Origin: a bacterium
GTDB taxonomy: Bacteria; Vulcanimicrobiota; Vulcanimicrobiia; Vulcanimicrobiales; Vulcanimicrobiaceae
DNA: 64,000 nucleotides
Direction: 5' to 3'
NCBI GenBank assembly: GCA_021794175.1
Contig: JAJYRI010000002.1
Span: 35,596-99,595, forward strand
Shown in pieces: positions 19,441 through 29,367 of the stretch. Both the position numbers and the translations under genes were made by a program. Under the pieces are notes generated by a model. It was not told where the DNA came from, did no database searches, and worked only from the letters and a program-made list of their open reading frames with translations. Position 1 is the stretch's first letter. Every line of letters starts with the position of its first letter.

Positions 19441-22194
19441 TTAGCGTTTCGAGGCCGCGCGTAGCTGGCGGAGGACGTACTGGAGAATTCCGCCATGCCG
19501 ATAGTATTCAGCCTCGTCGGGAGTGTCGATACGCACGCGAGCCTTGAAGTGTACCGACTTCCCGCTCTGCGGATCGGTCGCCTTTACTTGGACCTCCATG
19601 CGTGGCTTCACCCCGCCGGAGATGCCGAGAATCTCAACGATCTCTTCACCGCTTAAGGCGTAGCTGCCGGCGTTTTCGCCGTTGACGAACTCCAACGGCA
19701 GCACGCCCATGCCGATGAGGTTGCTGCGATGGATGCGCTCGAACGACTCGGCGATAACGGCGCGTACGCCGAGCAGTGCCGGGCCCTTCGCTGCCCAGTC
19801 GCGCGACGAACCCGACCCGTATTCTTTCCCGGCGATAATCACCAGCGGCGTGCCGTCTTTTTTGTAGCGCATCGCGGCATCGAAGATCGACATCTGCTCG
19901 CCGGTCGGCAGGTAGCGCGTCACGCCGCCTTCCACTCCGGGAACCAGAGCATTGCGCAGACGGATGTTTGCAAACGTACCGCGCATCATCACCTCGTGAT
20001 TGCCGCGGCGCGCGCCGTAGGAGTTAAAGTCCGCAGGCTCGATACCACGTTCGACGAGATATTTCGCGGCGGGCGAGTTCTTCGCAATCGATCCTGCCGG
20101 CGAGATATGGTCGGTCGTCACCGAATCGCCGAGGACGGCGAGAACGCGAGCGCCGACGATATCGGTCGTGGCGCCCGGCTCGGCGGGCATGCCCTCGAAA
20201 TATGGCGGATTTTTGACGTACTCGGATTTCGGATCCCACGCATACCGCTCGCTTGCGGCAACCGCCAGGTTCGCCCAGTTCGCGTCGCCGCGGAAGACGT
20301 CGGCGTAGCGCGACTTAAACATTTCGTCGGTGACGCATTGCGTGACCACGCGCGCGACTTCTTCGTTCGAGGGCCAAATATCGCGCAGATAGACGGGCTT
20401 CCCGTCGCTGCCGACGCCCAGTGGGTCGACATTGAGATCGATATCGAGGCGACCCGCCAACGCATAGGCGACGACGAGCGGCGGTGAGGCGAGATAGTTC
20501 GCCCGCACCTGTGCGTGAATGCGTCCTTCGAAGTTACGGTTGCCGGAGAGCACCGCGCCGACGAAGAGATTGCGTTCGGAAATCGCTTCGCTTACTTCGC
20601 TCGGCAGCGGGCCCGAGTTGCCGATGCAGGTCGTGCAGCCGTAACCGACGAGATTGAAACCGAGCGCGTCGAGCGAACGCTGTAAATCGGCCTTCGCCAA
20701 ATAATCGGTGACGACTTTACTGCCCGGCGCGAGCGATGTTTTCACCCACGGTTTCTGTTTGAGGCCGCGCTCGACGGCGCGCTTTGCAAGCAACCCTGCC
20801 GCGACGAGCACCGATGGATTGCTGGTATTGGTGCAGCTGGTAATCGCTGCGATGACGACCGATCCGTCGGTGAGTTCGGCCGGCCCGTCGGCAAGCGCGA
20901 CGCCGCCGTTTCCGCCTTCGTTTTGCATGCGCTCCGCACCGCGGGTCGCCGGCGTACGCGTCTTTGCATATTCGGCAAAGGCGCCGTTGAACGACGATTT
21001 GACGTCGCTCAGGCGAACGCGATCTTGCGGACGGCGCGGGCCTGCGAGGCTCGGTTCGACGGTTCCGAGATCGAGCACGAGCGTGTCGCTATACTGCGGC
21101 TCGGGTGCGTCGTCGGTGCGGAAGATCCCCTGCGCGCGCGCGTAGGCCTCGACCAATGCGATATGTTCGGGCGCGCGACCGGTAAGGCGCAGATATTCCA
21201 GCGTCCGATCGTCGATCGGAAACATCGCCACCGTCGAGCCGAACTCCGGCGACATGTTGCCGATGGTGGTGCGGTCGGCGACCGGCAAGCGGCTTAACCC
21301 CGTCCCGTAGAACTCGACGAACTTTCCGACGACGCCCTTTTTACGCAGCATCTGCGTTACGGTGAGCACCAAATCGGTCGCCGTGACGCCTTCGCGAAGC
21401 GCACCTTCGAGTTTGAAGCCGATGACTTCGGGGATCAACATCGTGACCGGCTGGCCTAACATCGCCGCCTCGGCTTCGATGCCGCCGACGCCGAAAGCGA
21501 GCACGCCTAAGCCGTCGACCATCGTCGTGTGGGAATCGGTGCCGACCGCACTATCGGGATACGCCACGGCAGTCGCCGGATCGTAAGCAACCCCGGCACC
21601 GCCGGCTCCGAAGATAACGCGCGCGAGATATTCGATGTTGACTTGATGGACGATGCCGGTATCGGGCGGAACGGCGCGGAAATTCGCGAGCGCGGACTGC
21701 CCCCATTTTAAGAACGCATACCGCTCGCGGTTGCGCTTGAATTCAATCTCGGCGTTTTGGTCGGCCGCATCGGCGGTGCCGAAGCGATCGACCTGCACCG
21801 AATGATCGATCACGAGCTCGACCGGCTGCAACGGGTTGATCGCGTTCGGATCTCCGCCCATCGACGCCATAGCGTCGCGCATCGCGGCGAGATCGACGAC
21901 GCACGGAACGCCGGTAAAATCTTGTAACAGCACGCGCGCCGGACGGAACGCAATCTCCTTTTCGGAGTGCGTTCGTGGGCTCCATCGTGCGAGCGCCTCG
22001 ATATCGGCTTTTGTTACCGAGCGCCCATCCTCAAAGCGAAGAAGATTCTCTAAAAGAATCTTGATCGAGTAAGGTAGCGTCGTGAGATCGGCGAGCCCGG
22101 CCTCATGCAGTGCGGCGAGGCGATAATAGGTGTAGGATCGGTCGCCGACGCGAAGCGTGTCGACGGCATTAAAGCTTGATGTTTTTGCGCTCAT
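19441..22194 (-). CDS. acnA: Aconitate hydratase A
   Basis: 917 residues, the usual length for AcnA/IRP-type aconitase. Iron-sulfur cluster cysteines are in [10 protein letters not shown] and [13 protein letters not shown]; other family signatures include [20 protein letters not shown], the linker, and the swivel domain with [13 protein letters not shown]. It interconverts citrate and isocitrate. The ATG overlaps the RNase D stop (ATGA), and it is followed by hdc after 41 bases. Coupling to RNase D suggests one transcript from the VTT gene through the channel gene. Confidence 0.97.
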   Translation of the reverse strand: MSAKTSSFNAVDTLRVGDRSYTYYRLAALHEAGLADLTTLPYSIKILLENLLRFEDGRSVTKADIEALARWSPRTHSEKEIAFRPARVLLQDFTGVPCVVDLAAMRDAMASMGGDPNAINPLQPVELVIDHSVQVDRFGTADAADQNAEIEFKRNRERYAFLKWGQSALANFRAVPPDTGIVHQVNIEYLARVIFGAGGAGVAYDPATAVAYPDSAVGTDSHTTMVDGLGVLAFGVGGIEAEAAMLGQPVTMLIPEVIGFKLEGALREGVTATDLVLTVTQMLRKKGVVGKFVEFYGTGLSRLPVADRTTIGNMSPEFGSTVAMFPIDDRTLEYLRLTGRAPEHIALVEAYARAQGIFRTDDAPEPQYSDTLVLDLGTVEPSLAGPRRPQDRVRLSDVKSSFNGAFAEYAKTRTPATRGAERMQNEGGNGGVALADGPAELTDGSVVIAAITSCTNTSNPSVLVAAGLLAKRAVERGLKQKPWVKTSLAPGSKVVTDYLAKADLQRSLDALGFNLVGYGCTTCIGNSGPLPSEVSEAISERNLFVGAVLSGNRNFEGRIHAQVRANYLASPPLVVAYALAGRLDIDLNVDPLGVGSDGKPVYLRDIWPSNEEVARVVTQCVTDEMFKSRYADVFRGDANWANLAVAASERYAWDPKSEYVKNPPYFEGMPAEPGATTDIVGARVLAVLGDSVTTDHISPAGSIAKNSPAAKYLVERGIEPADFNSYGARRGNHEVMMRGTFANIRLRNALVPGVEGGVTRYLPTGEQMSIFDAAMRYKKDGTPLVIIAGKEYGSGSSRDWAAKGPALLGVRAVIAESFERIHRSNLIGMGVLPLEFVNGENAGSYALSGEEIVEILGISGGVKPRMEVQVKATDPQSGKSVHFKARVRIDTPDEAEYYRHGGILQYVLRQLRAASKR

Positions 22195-23366
22195 GATACG
22201 AGCGTTACTTTCGGCTCCCCTTTCGCATAGCCCTCGACGACAATTCGCGTTTCACCCGACAAAAGTCTCCACAATGGTTCGACGACGAGCGAGGTTCGCC
22301 ACGCCGAAAGCCCGAGAAGCTCGGCGAGCTCTTCGGCACTGCCGGGCGCTTCACGCGCGGCGCGCTCGAGAGCGGCACGCGTGACCAGGAGCCCCTGCGG
22401 AAGGCCCGCCTCGCGGGCTGCCTCGCCGACGGCAACCCCGAGCAGCGTCGCCAGCGTCTCGCGATCGGCGCCGAGCGGCCGATGCGGGCGCTCGGGGAGT
22501 TCGTCGTCGGGGATCGCCTCGCCGCGCTCGACCGCTGCCAAAAAGCGCGCGCCGAAATTTCGCCGGGCATTGCTCTCCAAGCGCCGCAGTTGCGCGAGAT
22601 CTTCGAGATGTTTCGGCCGCAACTGCGCGATGCCGCCGACGACATCGTCGGGGACGACGAACTTCGGCGGAATATCGCGTTCTTTCGCTATTGCGTCGCG
22701 CTCGGCAACGACCTGCGCGAGAACGCCGAGTTCGCGACGATTCATGCGAACGGCACCCGGGATCTTCATGTAGGCGCGTCGCAGATCGAAACGATATTTT
22801 TCCGGCTGCGCCAGCGCGATGCACTCTTGCTCGCACCAGGAAACGCGCCCTCGTTCGGCGAGCCGCTGCTGCAACAGATCGTGCATCGGGAGTAGATGCA
22901 CGACGTCGTCGACGAGATACTCCAACTGCTTTTCGCTGAGCGGCCGCGTCGACCAATCGCTGACGGTCTGCGTTTTTGCAAGCCGAATGCGGACGAGATC
23001 GCGAACGAGATCGGCAAGCGATATCTGCATGCCGTATCCGAGAAACGACGCCGCCACCTGCGTATCGAAAAGTTTCGGCGGCACGCATCCGAAGCGTTCG
23101 GCGAAGATCTTGAGGTCGCTCTGCAACGCGTGGCCGACGACGGTAACGCGTTCGAGCGCCGCGACGAGCGGCTGCAAATCGATTTCCGGCGCGAGCGGGT
23201 CGACGATCGCCGTATATTCCGGCAGCGCGAGCTGCAATACCATCAAGCGCGGCGCGTAACTGCGTTCGGCATGAAATTCGGTGTCGAGCCCCACGCGCTC
23301 GCTCGCCTCAAGGCGCGCGCAGAGAGCGGCGATGCCCTCGGCGTCGTTGATAAGGTCGTGGGTCAC
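22191..23366 (-). CDS. rnd: Ribonuclease D
   Basis: 391 residues from a GTG that overlaps the VTT-protein stop (GTGA). The DEDDy exonuclease residues are seen: DTEF (28-31), HALQSD (79-84) and Y150...D154 in YLVDD. Two HRDC-like helical regions follow, the first containing [20 protein letters not shown] and the second rich in helix-forming segments near the end, as in E. coli RNase D. It trims the 3' ends of tRNA and other stable RNAs. Confidence 0.93.
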   Translation of the reverse strand: MTHDLINDAEGIAALCARLEASERVGLDTEFHAERSYAPRLMVLQLALPEYTAIVDPLAPEIDLQPLVAALERVTVVGHALQSDLKIFAERFGCVPPKLFDTQVAASFLGYGMQISLADLVRDLVRIRLAKTQTVSDWSTRPLSEKQLEYLVDDVVHLLPMHDLLQQRLAERGRVSWCEQECIALAQPEKYRFDLRRAYMKIPGAVRMNRRELGVLAQVVAERDAIAKERDIPPKFVVPDDVVGGIAQLRPKHLEDLAQLRRLESNARRNFGARFLAAVERGEAIPDDELPERPHRPLGADRETLATLLGVAVGEAAREAGLPQGLLVTRAALERAAREAPGSAEELAELLGLSAWRTSLVVEPLWRLLSGETRIVVEGYAKGEPKVTLVS

Positions 23367-24286
23367 GGGGTCGCGATCGGGGAGGGCGAGGGTAGCGACG
23401 GGCGCGGCGTCGGCCGAACGCGCCGGAAATGAATGTGGAACGGATGGGCGTGCTTATCGATATACACTTTGGCCCGTCGTTCGTAACGTCGCATCGCATT
23501 CCCCGCGCGGCGTTCGTACCCGTGAACCCAGACCGTCACGCGGTCCCCGCCGATGGCGAGGAGCGTGCAGATGGGGATCGCTACGACGCACATCGTGTAG
23601 ACCTGTCTGATCAGCGGTACCCGCATGACCGCCGCCGTCGCGGTAGCAACGGTTCCGCCGAAACCGGGAATCACGCGAACGCAGATGAGGAACATCGGGG
23701 AGCCGGGCTTAAAGCGGCGTGTCCAGGCCGGCAGACGCTTGAGATAGGCGTCGAGATCGAGTAAGTGCGTGGCGTGCCGATTTACCCAATATCCCAGCAT
23801 CGCAGCGAGCACGAGCCCGACCGCGTTGATCACCGAGCCCCAGAGCGGCCCGAAGATCGCACCGTTCATCACGGCGAGGGCATCGGTCACCGAGAACGGC
23901 GCCGAAGCGACGAGAGCAAAGACGATCGTCGCCATCGGGTAGGCCCAACCGCCGATCGAGCGGATGAATCGATCGACCTCGGGCTGGAAGCGAATGACGA
24001 GGGCTGCCAGGGTGAACGAGAGCAGCAGCAGGGCGATGCCGCCGAGCTTGCGCAAAATGGGCGGACGAACGCTCGGGGTAGGCGCCGCGCTCAATGGAGG
24101 AAGGAAGTTCCGGAAGTCGCGCTCATCTTGCTCTAATGCGCGCTCGGAGCCGCTCTCTCCCTGTCGCCTAGCGCCGATTGCCCTCGTCCGGAAGGCTCGC
24201 GCACGGAAATCGGATAACCGAAGGCACGTGAGAGGTCGCATCTTCCGTTTCGTCGCGCTCGCCCTCGTCTTCGCGAGCCCTCGCAC
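23363..24286 (-). CDS. VTT-domain (TVP38/TMEM64, DedA-like) membrane protein
   Basis: Up to 307 residues. The membrane core starts near residue 80 (KLGGIALLLLSFTLAALVI) and contains the VTT signature: ALVASAPFSVTDALAVMNGAIFGPLWG (positions 125-151) and a later FLICVRVIPGFGGTVATATA. VTT proteins act in envelope maintenance and lipid scrambling. The first 75 residues are Arg-rich and overlap the 5' end of the divergent binding-protein gene (GTG at 24228), so the true start is probably further in; no convincing ribosome site was found there. The tail is Pro/Ser-rich and precedes RNase D by a GTGA overlap. Confidence 0.8.
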   Translation of the reverse strand: MRGLAKTRASATKRKMRPLTCLRLSDFRARAFRTRAIGARRQGESGSERALEQDERDFRNFLPPLSAAPTPSVRPPILRKLGGIALLLLSFTLAALVIRFQPEVDRFIRSIGGWAYPMATIVFALVASAPFSVTDALAVMNGAIFGPLWGSVINAVGLVLAAMLGYWVNRHATHLLDLDAYLKRLPAWTRRFKPGSPMFLICVRVIPGFGGTVATATAAVMRVPLIRQVYTMCVVAIPICTLLAIGGDRVTVWVHGYERRAGNAMRRYERRAKVYIDKHAHPFHIHFRRVRPTPRPSLPSPSPIATP

Positions 24287-25139
24287 GCTCTCGGCGGCGC
24301 CGAGAACCCTGCGCGTCGCCTATGCGGGTTCGATGGGCGCGGTCATGGATCGTGCTCTTGGGCCGCAGTTCGCACGGAGCGCACATGTCGGTTATCAAGG
24401 AATCGGCGCCGGCGCATACGGCTTAGCGCACCTGATCGCTTCCGGGCGATTGCAGGCCGATCTGTTCATTTCGATCACGCCCGGCCCAATCCGCATTTTG
24501 CAGCGGGCCGGCCTTGCATCGCAGGCGCTTCCCATCGCGCGCACGCGCATGGTGATCGCGTACAGCCCGAAGAGTCGCTTCGCCGCACAACTCGCCGCCG
24601 CCGCTCGCGGCGGCACGGCGTGGTGGCGGGTCCTCGAAACGCCCGGCCTGCGCTTCGGGCGAACCGATCCGGCGACCGATCCGCAAGGGCAGAGCATCCT
24701 CTTCACGATGCAACTCGCAGCGAGGTATTACCACCAACCGGATCTCGCAAAACGCATTCTCGGATCGACGCGTAATCCCGCGCAAATATTCACCGAAGCA
24801 TCGCTGCTGAGTCGGCTCGAAAGCGGCGAGCTCGATGCATCGTCGGGCTACGAGAGCGCCGTGCGTTCGCTCCATCTACCGTTCGTCGCGCTCCCGCCGC
24901 AGATCGATCTTGGGGAGCCGGCATACGCGCATCGCTATGCGCGCGCTACGATTCATGTCGAGCTGCACGGAAAGGCAGAGACCGTCCATCCGCAACCGCT
25001 GGTGTTCTATGCCGCGATCCTAAAAAATGCTGCCGATCCGATAGCCGCGCGTGCGTTCCTCGCTTTCGTGCGTTCGCCGCGCGGCCAAGCGATTCTCCGC
25101 TCGTTCGGGTACCGGCGGCCGCTCGGTCCGCCGATCTAG
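24228..25139 (+). CDS. Molybdate/tungstate-type ABC transporter substrate-binding protein
   Basis: 303 residues from GTG 24228, chosen because it places a signal peptide (RFVALALVFASPRTLSAA) at the N-terminus. The mature protein starts LRVAYAGSMGAVMD and contains FGRTDPATDPQGQ, both resembling WtpA/TupA-type tungstate and molybdate binders (AGSL near the start; the FGxTDPxxDPxG loop). It is the first gene of a three-gene ABC operon and shares its last base with the permease start. Oxyanion specificity is not decidable by eye. Confidence 0.82.
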   Translation: MRGRIFRFVALALVFASPRTLSAAPRTLRVAYAGSMGAVMDRALGPQFARSAHVGYQGIGAGAYGLAHLIASGRLQADLFISITPGPIRILQRAGLASQALPIARTRMVIAYSPKSRFAAQLAAAARGGTAWWRVLETPGLRFGRTDPATDPQGQSILFTMQLAARYYHQPDLAKRILGSTRNPAQIFTEASLLSRLESGELDASSGYESAVRSLHLPFVALPPQIDLGEPAYAHRYARATIHVELHGKAETVHPQPLVFYAAILKNAADPIAARAFLAFVRSPRGQAILRSFGYRRPLGPPI

Positions 25140-25903
25140 TGTCTCGCCGACCGAAGGAAGCGTGGCTGCTCGCGATTCCCGCGCTGCTGTTTTTGATCGC
25201 GCCGTTTGTCGCGTTGGTCTTCGCAACGCCGTGGATGCATTTCTCGCTCGACGCCGGCGACTGGTCGGCAATCGGCGTCTCGCTCGGCTACGGTGCGTGC
25301 GCGATGCTGCTGGTCGTCGCGCTCGGCACGCCGTTTGCCTGGTGGCTCGCGCGCACGCATTTTCCCGCACGATGGATCGCCGACGCAATCGTGCTCTTGC
25401 CGCTGCTCTCTCCACCGCTGGCATTGGGTATCGTATTGGAGACGCTGTACGGCCCGTACGGCGCGGCCGGCGCGCCGCTCGCGCGGCTCGGGCTTCTCCT
25501 CACGAACTCCGCCCCCGCGTTCGTTCTCGCACTGACCTACGGAGCGTTGCCGTTCTTTATCGTGCTCGCACGCGCGGCCTTTGAGGGTGTCTCACCGGAG
25601 TACGAAGCGCTCGCAAGGACGCTCGGAAAATCACAACCGGCGATCTTCTTCACGGTAACGCTTCCGCTCGCACGCGTCGGTCTCGGCGCGGCGCTCGCAA
25701 TCGCGTGGGTGCGCGCACTCGGCGAGTTCGGTATCTGCCTCATCGTGGCGTATTTCCCGATGGGCATACCGGTGCGGCTCTGGGTGAATCTGCAAGATGT
25801 TGGGCTCGGCGCGGTTTTTCCGTTGCTCTGGATTTTCTATCTCGTCGCACTTCCGTTGCCGCTCTGGCTCGGTTTACGCGCCCAACGTAGAGGCCTTGCA
25901 TGA
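25139..25903 (+). CDS. Molybdate/tungstate-type ABC transporter permease
   Basis: 254 residues from a GTG that shares its G with the TAG of the previous gene. Six membrane segments are likely. The cytoplasmic EAA loop that docks the ATPase is visible as EALARTLGKSQPAIFF, and the segment ALAIAWVRALGEFG is typical of ModB/WtpB permeases. Together with the neighbouring binding protein and ATPase it forms a complete importer. Confidence 0.9.
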   Translation: MSRRPKEAWLLAIPALLFLIAPFVALVFATPWMHFSLDAGDWSAIGVSLGYGACAMLLVVALGTPFAWWLARTHFPARWIADAIVLLPLLSPPLALGIVLETLYGPYGAAGAPLARLGLLLTNSAPAFVLALTYGALPFFIVLARAAFEGVSPEYEALARTLGKSQPAIFFTVTLPLARVGLGAALAIAWVRALGEFGICLIVAYFPMGIPVRLWVNLQDVGLGAVFPLLWIFYLVALPLPLWLGLRAQRRGLA

Positions 25904-26493
25904 CGGCGCTTCACGTCGCATACCGCATCTTCGAGCCGATCGAACTTGAGGTGGAGTTCGATATCACCGGTGTGACGGTGCTTCTCGGCGCGAACGGCGA
26001 AGGGAAGAGTACGATTTTGCGCGCGCTCGCCGGCCTCTTGCCGGCGGAGGGCACGCCGTTCTCCGGGCTTCCTCCACAGCGACGCCCGATCGCTTATCTG
26101 CCGCAGGAGCATCTGCTCTTTCCGCATCTCCGTGCCTGGGAAAACGTTGCGTTTGCTTTCGACGATCGCATTCGTCGGCGCGAACGAGCGCTCGCATTAC
26201 TCGCGCGCTTCGATATTGAAGATCTCGCCGGACGCTTTCCGCACCAACTCTCCGGCGGCGAACGCCAACGCGTCGCCATCGCACGCGCCTTCGCCCGTCA
26301 GCCGGAGCTCGTGCTCTTCGACGAACCGACCTCGGCGCTCGATAAAAGCGCGCGCGAGGCCTTTCTCACCAGCGCGCTTCCCGCACTGCGCGATGCGGGC
26401 GTCCCCACCCTCGCGGCAACGCACGACCCGGCGCTGGTCGAGGTCGCCGATCGCACCGTCCTGCTCCGCGATCGTCGCATCGCAATACCGTAG
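25900..26493 (+). CDS. ABC transporter ATP-binding protein of the molybdate/tungstate-type importer
   Basis: 197 residues; ATG overlaps the permease stop (ATGA). Walker A GANGEGKST (about 28-36), signature LSGGERQRVAIARA, Walker B VLFDEPTSAL, and H-loop AATHDP are all present. It is short: ModC-type proteins of about 350 residues carry a C-terminal regulatory TOBE domain that is absent here. The gene is followed by a 15-bp hairpin made from a tandem repeat. Confidence 0.93.
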   Translation: MTALHVAYRIFEPIELEVEFDITGVTVLLGANGEGKSTILRALAGLLPAEGTPFSGLPPQRRPIAYLPQEHLLFPHLRAWENVAFAFDDRIRRRERALALLARFDIEDLAGRFPHQLSGGERQRVAIARAFARQPELVLFDEPTSALDKSAREAFLTSALPALRDAGVPTLAATHDPALVEVADRTVLLRDRRIAIP

Positions 26494-26505
26494 AGGATCG
26501 CGCAC

Positions 26506-26808
26506 GCCTCGATACGCGCTTCGCGCTACTCGGCGTGACAATTCTCACCTACTCGGCGTGACAATTCTCACCTACTCGGCGTGACAATTCTCGCCTACTC
26601 GGCGTGACAATTCTCGCTGTCACGCCGAGTAGCAGCGCTGCGTTGTCATCCCGAGTAGCCGCCCCGCGGGGCGGCGTATCGAGGGAGTTTTCCAGCGCCT
26701 CGATACGCGCTTCGCGCTACTCGGCGTGACATTTCTCGCCTACTCGGCGTGACATTTCTCGCCTACTCGGCGTGACAATTCTCGCCTACTCGGCGTGACA
26801 CTTCGCGG
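26506..26808. repeat. Intergenic block of 23-base tandem repeats and inverted modules
   Basis: This 315-base gap holds no gene. The unit CTACTCGGCGTGACAATTCTC plus two bases starts at 26526, 26549, 26572, 26595, then 26717, 26740, 26763 and 26786, all at exact 23-base steps within each cluster, with small changes (ACAATT versus ACATTT). Between the clusters is a longer palindromic module: TGTCATCCCGAGTAG, a GC-rich stem (CCGCCCCGCGGGGCGG), and GTATCGAGG. The inverse CCTCGATACGCGCTTCGCG precedes each cluster at 26507 and 26698. The layout looks like REP-type interspersed palindromes in which one end has been amplified. Confidence 0.85.
26595..26632 (+). terminator. 15-bp perfect hairpin inside the repeat block
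   Basis: CTACTCGGCGTGACA (26595-26609) pairs with TGTCACGCCGAGTAG (26618-26632) around an 8-base loop, a perfect 15-bp stem created by an inverted copy of the repeat. It lies about 100 bases after the ABC operon stop and could end that transcript and, on the other strand, the lipoprotein transcript. There is no T tract. Confidence 0.45.
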
Positions 26809-27978
26809 CTACTTGATAACGTGCCAGTCGTTCATCACGTATTGAGCACCGCTCTGCGTGACCGTGAGGGTGCCGTCCCCGAAGGCATCGACGGCAAAGG
26901 TCGAGACCTGCGAGCCGGAGCTATTGGTGAGAACACCGCTGATGAAGTTGCTGCTGGTCGGCGGCTGCGACGTGTTGGTGGTAACGTTGAGCGTATCGCC
27001 GTCGACGAGTTGTGCGTTGGTGACGCTGAGATTCTCGAGCAACCCGGCCTTATAGGTGGCGGTCACGGGGATCGAATAGGTTCCCTTGCTCGTTCCACCG
27101 GTCAACGTAAAATCGGGGGTCGAGATCGGGCACGCAGTGTTCTGCGTTCCGGTTGCGATATTCAGCGCGCCGATACCACCGACATAGCTCGTGCCCGATT
27201 GCGTTCCGCTATAGGTGACGGAGCCGTCGCTGTTGACGGTGCGCGTCCCACCGGGAAGGTCGCCGCCGGCCCAGCCGAAGGTTTCATTCAGCGAGGAGAT
27301 TCCCGTTGCGTTAAAGCCGGCGCTATCGCCGCAGTAGGTGCTCGCCCCCGCATTGGCCGCGCCGATGCTGTATTCGGCGCTCGATTCGATGCTTTTTACG
27401 CCGGTAAGATTCAGCGTGCTGGTTTCGATCCGGTCGAAGCCGTCGGCGACGATCGGAAAGCCGTTGTTGCCGAAGGTGGCGTTCGAGATCGTTACGTTAT
27501 CGGAACGGACCGAGGTTGCGGTGTTGTTCCCCTGCGGATACTGCGAGACGGTGCGCGAGACACTCTCGGCATTCGTGCCGATGACGGTGTATTTGCGCAC
27601 GGTATCGCGCGCGATCTGCGTGCACGCCTGATCGTAGAACACGATTCGCTCGCTGGAGTTCGCGTCGCCGTTTTTATCGGGCACGAAATATTCGACGCCG
27701 TTATTGCACTGCCCGTTCGTGACGGCTTGCGCCCCGCGGCCGACCGTTGCGAGCGGGCTGCCGACGCCGCTCTCGACGCTGTTGAGCGACTTCACCGGGG
27801 AACCGACGGCATTCGCCGACGAAATCGCATCCTCCGATTGCGTTTGTGCGCTTTGCGGCGCGGAACCCGTGTTTCCCGATGGGCTTCCGGGGATGGTCGG
27901 AGCGCTGCCCGAGGCTCCGCCACCACATCCGGCGAGCAAGAGTGCAGCGAGAGTTGCATAGACTACGTGATTGCGCAT
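26809..27978 (-). CDS. Secreted lipoprotein of unknown function
   Basis: 389 residues. A lipoprotein signal is clear: MRNHVVYATLAALLLAGC, with the lipobox LAGC at 15-18, followed by a Gly/Ser/Pro-rich linker to about residue 70. The mature part is rich in Ser, Thr, Asn and Gly with repeated short strands (VSRTVSQYPQG, NVTISNATFGNNGF, TLNLTGVKSI), suggesting a beta-helix or beta-sandwich at the cell surface. Two cysteine pairs may form disulphides. The stop lies at the last degenerate repeat of the block at 26506-26808. No family recognised. Confidence 0.75.
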   Translation of the reverse strand: MRNHVVYATLAALLLAGCGGGASGSAPTIPGSPSGNTGSAPQSAQTQSEDAISSANAVGSPVKSLNSVESGVGSPLATVGRGAQAVTNGQCNNGVEYFVPDKNGDANSSERIVFYDQACTQIARDTVRKYTVIGTNAESVSRTVSQYPQGNNTATSVRSDNVTISNATFGNNGFPIVADGFDRIETSTLNLTGVKSIESSAEYSIGAANAGASTYCGDSAGFNATGISSLNETFGWAGGDLPGGTRTVNSDGSVTYSGTQSGTSYVGGIGALNIATGTQNTACPISTPDFTLTGGTSKGTYSIPVTATYKAGLLENLSVTNAQLVDGDTLNVTTNTSQPPTSSNFISGVLTNSSGSQVSTFAVDAFGDGTLTVTQSGAQYVMNDWHVIK

Positions 27979-28061
27979 GATCTTCTCCTCGATTCGTTTT
28001 AGAAAGTTACGGCTACGAAAAGAAGTCTAGGTGAAATGAAATACGCAATCTTTAGAACGGC

Positions 28062-28094
28062 ATGAGAACGCCCGCTCGAAGCGGGCGTTCTCAT
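28062..28094 (-). terminator. Perfect 15-bp hairpin terminator
   Basis: ATGAGAACGCCCGCT (28062-28076) pairs perfectly with AGCGGGCGTTCTCAT (28080-28094) around a three-base loop. It lies 36 bases after the stop of the secreted-protein gene at 28130-28786 on the minus strand and before the lipoprotein promoter. A second smaller palindrome, CGTTCGCGAGCGAACG, sits at 28105-28120. No clear T tract follows, but the position is right for a terminator. Confidence 0.6.
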
Positions 28095-28129
28095 CTGATT
28101 CTCACGTTCGCGAGCGAACGCTTCCTCAA

Positions 28130-28786
28130 CTACATCGCGTCGGAGCGCCCCATGGCGTTGAAATGATAGACCGCCGCGAGATCGTGCATCGCTTGCGTCA
28201 GCACGGCATGATAATCCGCGTCGGCGGCGATGCCGTACTTTGCGTCGATATCCTTCATGACTTGGACGTGAATCGGGTGTGAGACGGCGCTGTCGAGCAA
28301 AACCTCGACGTTGAAGCCGCGCCCGGTCTGTCCGGCGGCCCAGAGTGCCCCGGCGAGTGCTTTCCCATCGTTGGGATTCGGGCTCGGGCTCTTCGGCAGC
28401 GCGATATGCTTCGCCGTGACGATTTTTAACGAGTCGGCGACGACGAAGTTGAAGACCTTGAGGAACGTCGCGACTTTGTTTGCGCCGAACTTCTTATCGA
28501 GCGACGCAACCTCCGCACCGGTCTTCGCGCCGGCAAGGCGTTTCACCAGAGCGAGCGCGCTGAAATGCGCCGGGCCGCCGCCGGCAACGATCATCGAAAG
28601 CGTGACGGGAAGCGCGGGAGCGCCGGTATAGACGCCGGGGCCGGAGAAACGCGAGGGAGACATCGTGACGTGGGGCAGCAATTTGCCGTGCGACATCATG
28701 TCGCCGCTCATGCTGCTCGCCGACGCGATGCCGGTGAGTGTGGCGACGCTGATGGCGATCGCCGCGAGGGTACGTTGGAGTTTCAT
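28130..28786 (-). CDS. Secreted protein of unknown function
   Basis: 218 residues from ATG 28786, chosen because a Sec signal peptide follows immediately (MKLQRTLAAIAISVATLTG, then IASASS) and AAAGGATG lies upstream; the open frame continues further but is Arg-rich. The N-terminus of the mature protein is rich in Met, His and Ser (MSGDMMSHGKLLPH). The middle is helical, with FGANKVATFLKVFNFVVADS, and the C-terminus is histidine-bearing (ADYHAVLTQAMHDLAAVYHF). No family recognised. It is flanked downstream by a perfect hairpin. Confidence 0.75.
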   Translation of the reverse strand: MKLQRTLAAIAISVATLTGIASASSMSGDMMSHGKLLPHVTMSPSRFSGPGVYTGAPALPVTLSMIVAGGGPAHFSALALVKRLAGAKTGAEVASLDKKFGANKVATFLKVFNFVVADSLKIVTAKHIALPKSPSPNPNDGKALAGALWAAGQTGRGFNVEVLLDSAVSHPIHVQVMKDIDAKYGIAADADYHAVLTQAMHDLAAVYHFNAMGRSDAM

Positions 28787-28860
28787 CGGTAAAATTTCAT
28801 CCTTTCGCAGGGGTGGAGGCGTAGTCGAAGCTCGCCGTCTGCACCCCGTAACGGTGGGAC

Positions 28861-29307
28861 TTACCGTTTGGATTGGATGCGTTCGAGATCGCCGACGGCG
28901 GCACGATCCTCCGGCTCCTCGCTCGGGGCAGTAGCAAACCACGCATCGAATATCTCCCCCAGCATGGCTGCGCTCGTCGCGCGCAAGCTCGCGCAGAGGA
29001 CGTTCGCATCGTTCCAGCGGCGGGCGCCGGCCGCGGTCGGCGCATCCCAGCAGAGCGCGGCGCGAATGCCGCGCACCTTATTCGCCGCGATGCTCACCCC
29101 GGTGCCGGTCCAACAGAATAGGACGCCGCTCGCGCAGAGCCCCGACGCGACCGCCTCGCCGACTGCTTCACCGACCTCGCTCCAACGCGCCGACTGCCCC
29201 TCGGCGAGCGCCCCGAACAGATGCAGCTCGTGCCCCCGGCGTCGCAATTCTTCGCAGGCAAAAAGGGCGGTTTCGTGCCGTTCATCGCTTCCTACCGCAA
29301 CGATCAT
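28861..29307 (-). CDS. rpiB: RpiB/LacAB-family sugar-phosphate isomerase
   Basis: 148 residues from ATG 29307, preceded by GAGGAAAC; an in-frame ATG 24 bases earlier is less family-like. The start MIVAVGSDERHE and the active-site segment FCWTGTGVSIAANKVRGIRA match RpiB, in which the cysteine and TGxGxSIAANK loop bind the sugar phosphate. RpiB interconverts ribose 5-phosphate and ribulose 5-phosphate; close relatives act on galactose 6-phosphate or allose 6-phosphate. The usual catalytic Cys of CGTGxG is here tryptophan-flanked (CWTGTG). Substrate is therefore probable rather than certain. Confidence 0.85.
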   Translation of the reverse strand: MIVAVGSDERHETALFACEELRRRGHELHLFGALAEGQSARWSEVGEAVGEAVASGLCASGVLFCWTGTGVSIAANKVRGIRAALCWDAPTAAGARRWNDANVLCASLRATSAAMLGEIFDAWFATAPSEEPEDRAAVGDLERIQSKR

Positions 29308-29367
29308 CGTTTCCTCCTCGGTACCGGGCATAGGACGGATGCGCTACGGCAGAAAAGGAAGCCTGCG

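Noticed and set aside
26526-26808. CRISPR array
   Set aside because: Units are contiguous 23-base tandem repeats without unique spacers, and no cas gene is nearby.
26821-28002. 393-codon plus-strand frame opposite the lipoprotein at 26809-27978
   Set aside because: Arg/Asp-rich without motif; the minus-strand frame has a lipobox signal and normal composition.
28787-28860. Possible leader RNA before the secreted protein at 28130-28786
   Set aside because: The 74-base gap shows a few short complementary segments but no stable or recognisable fold.
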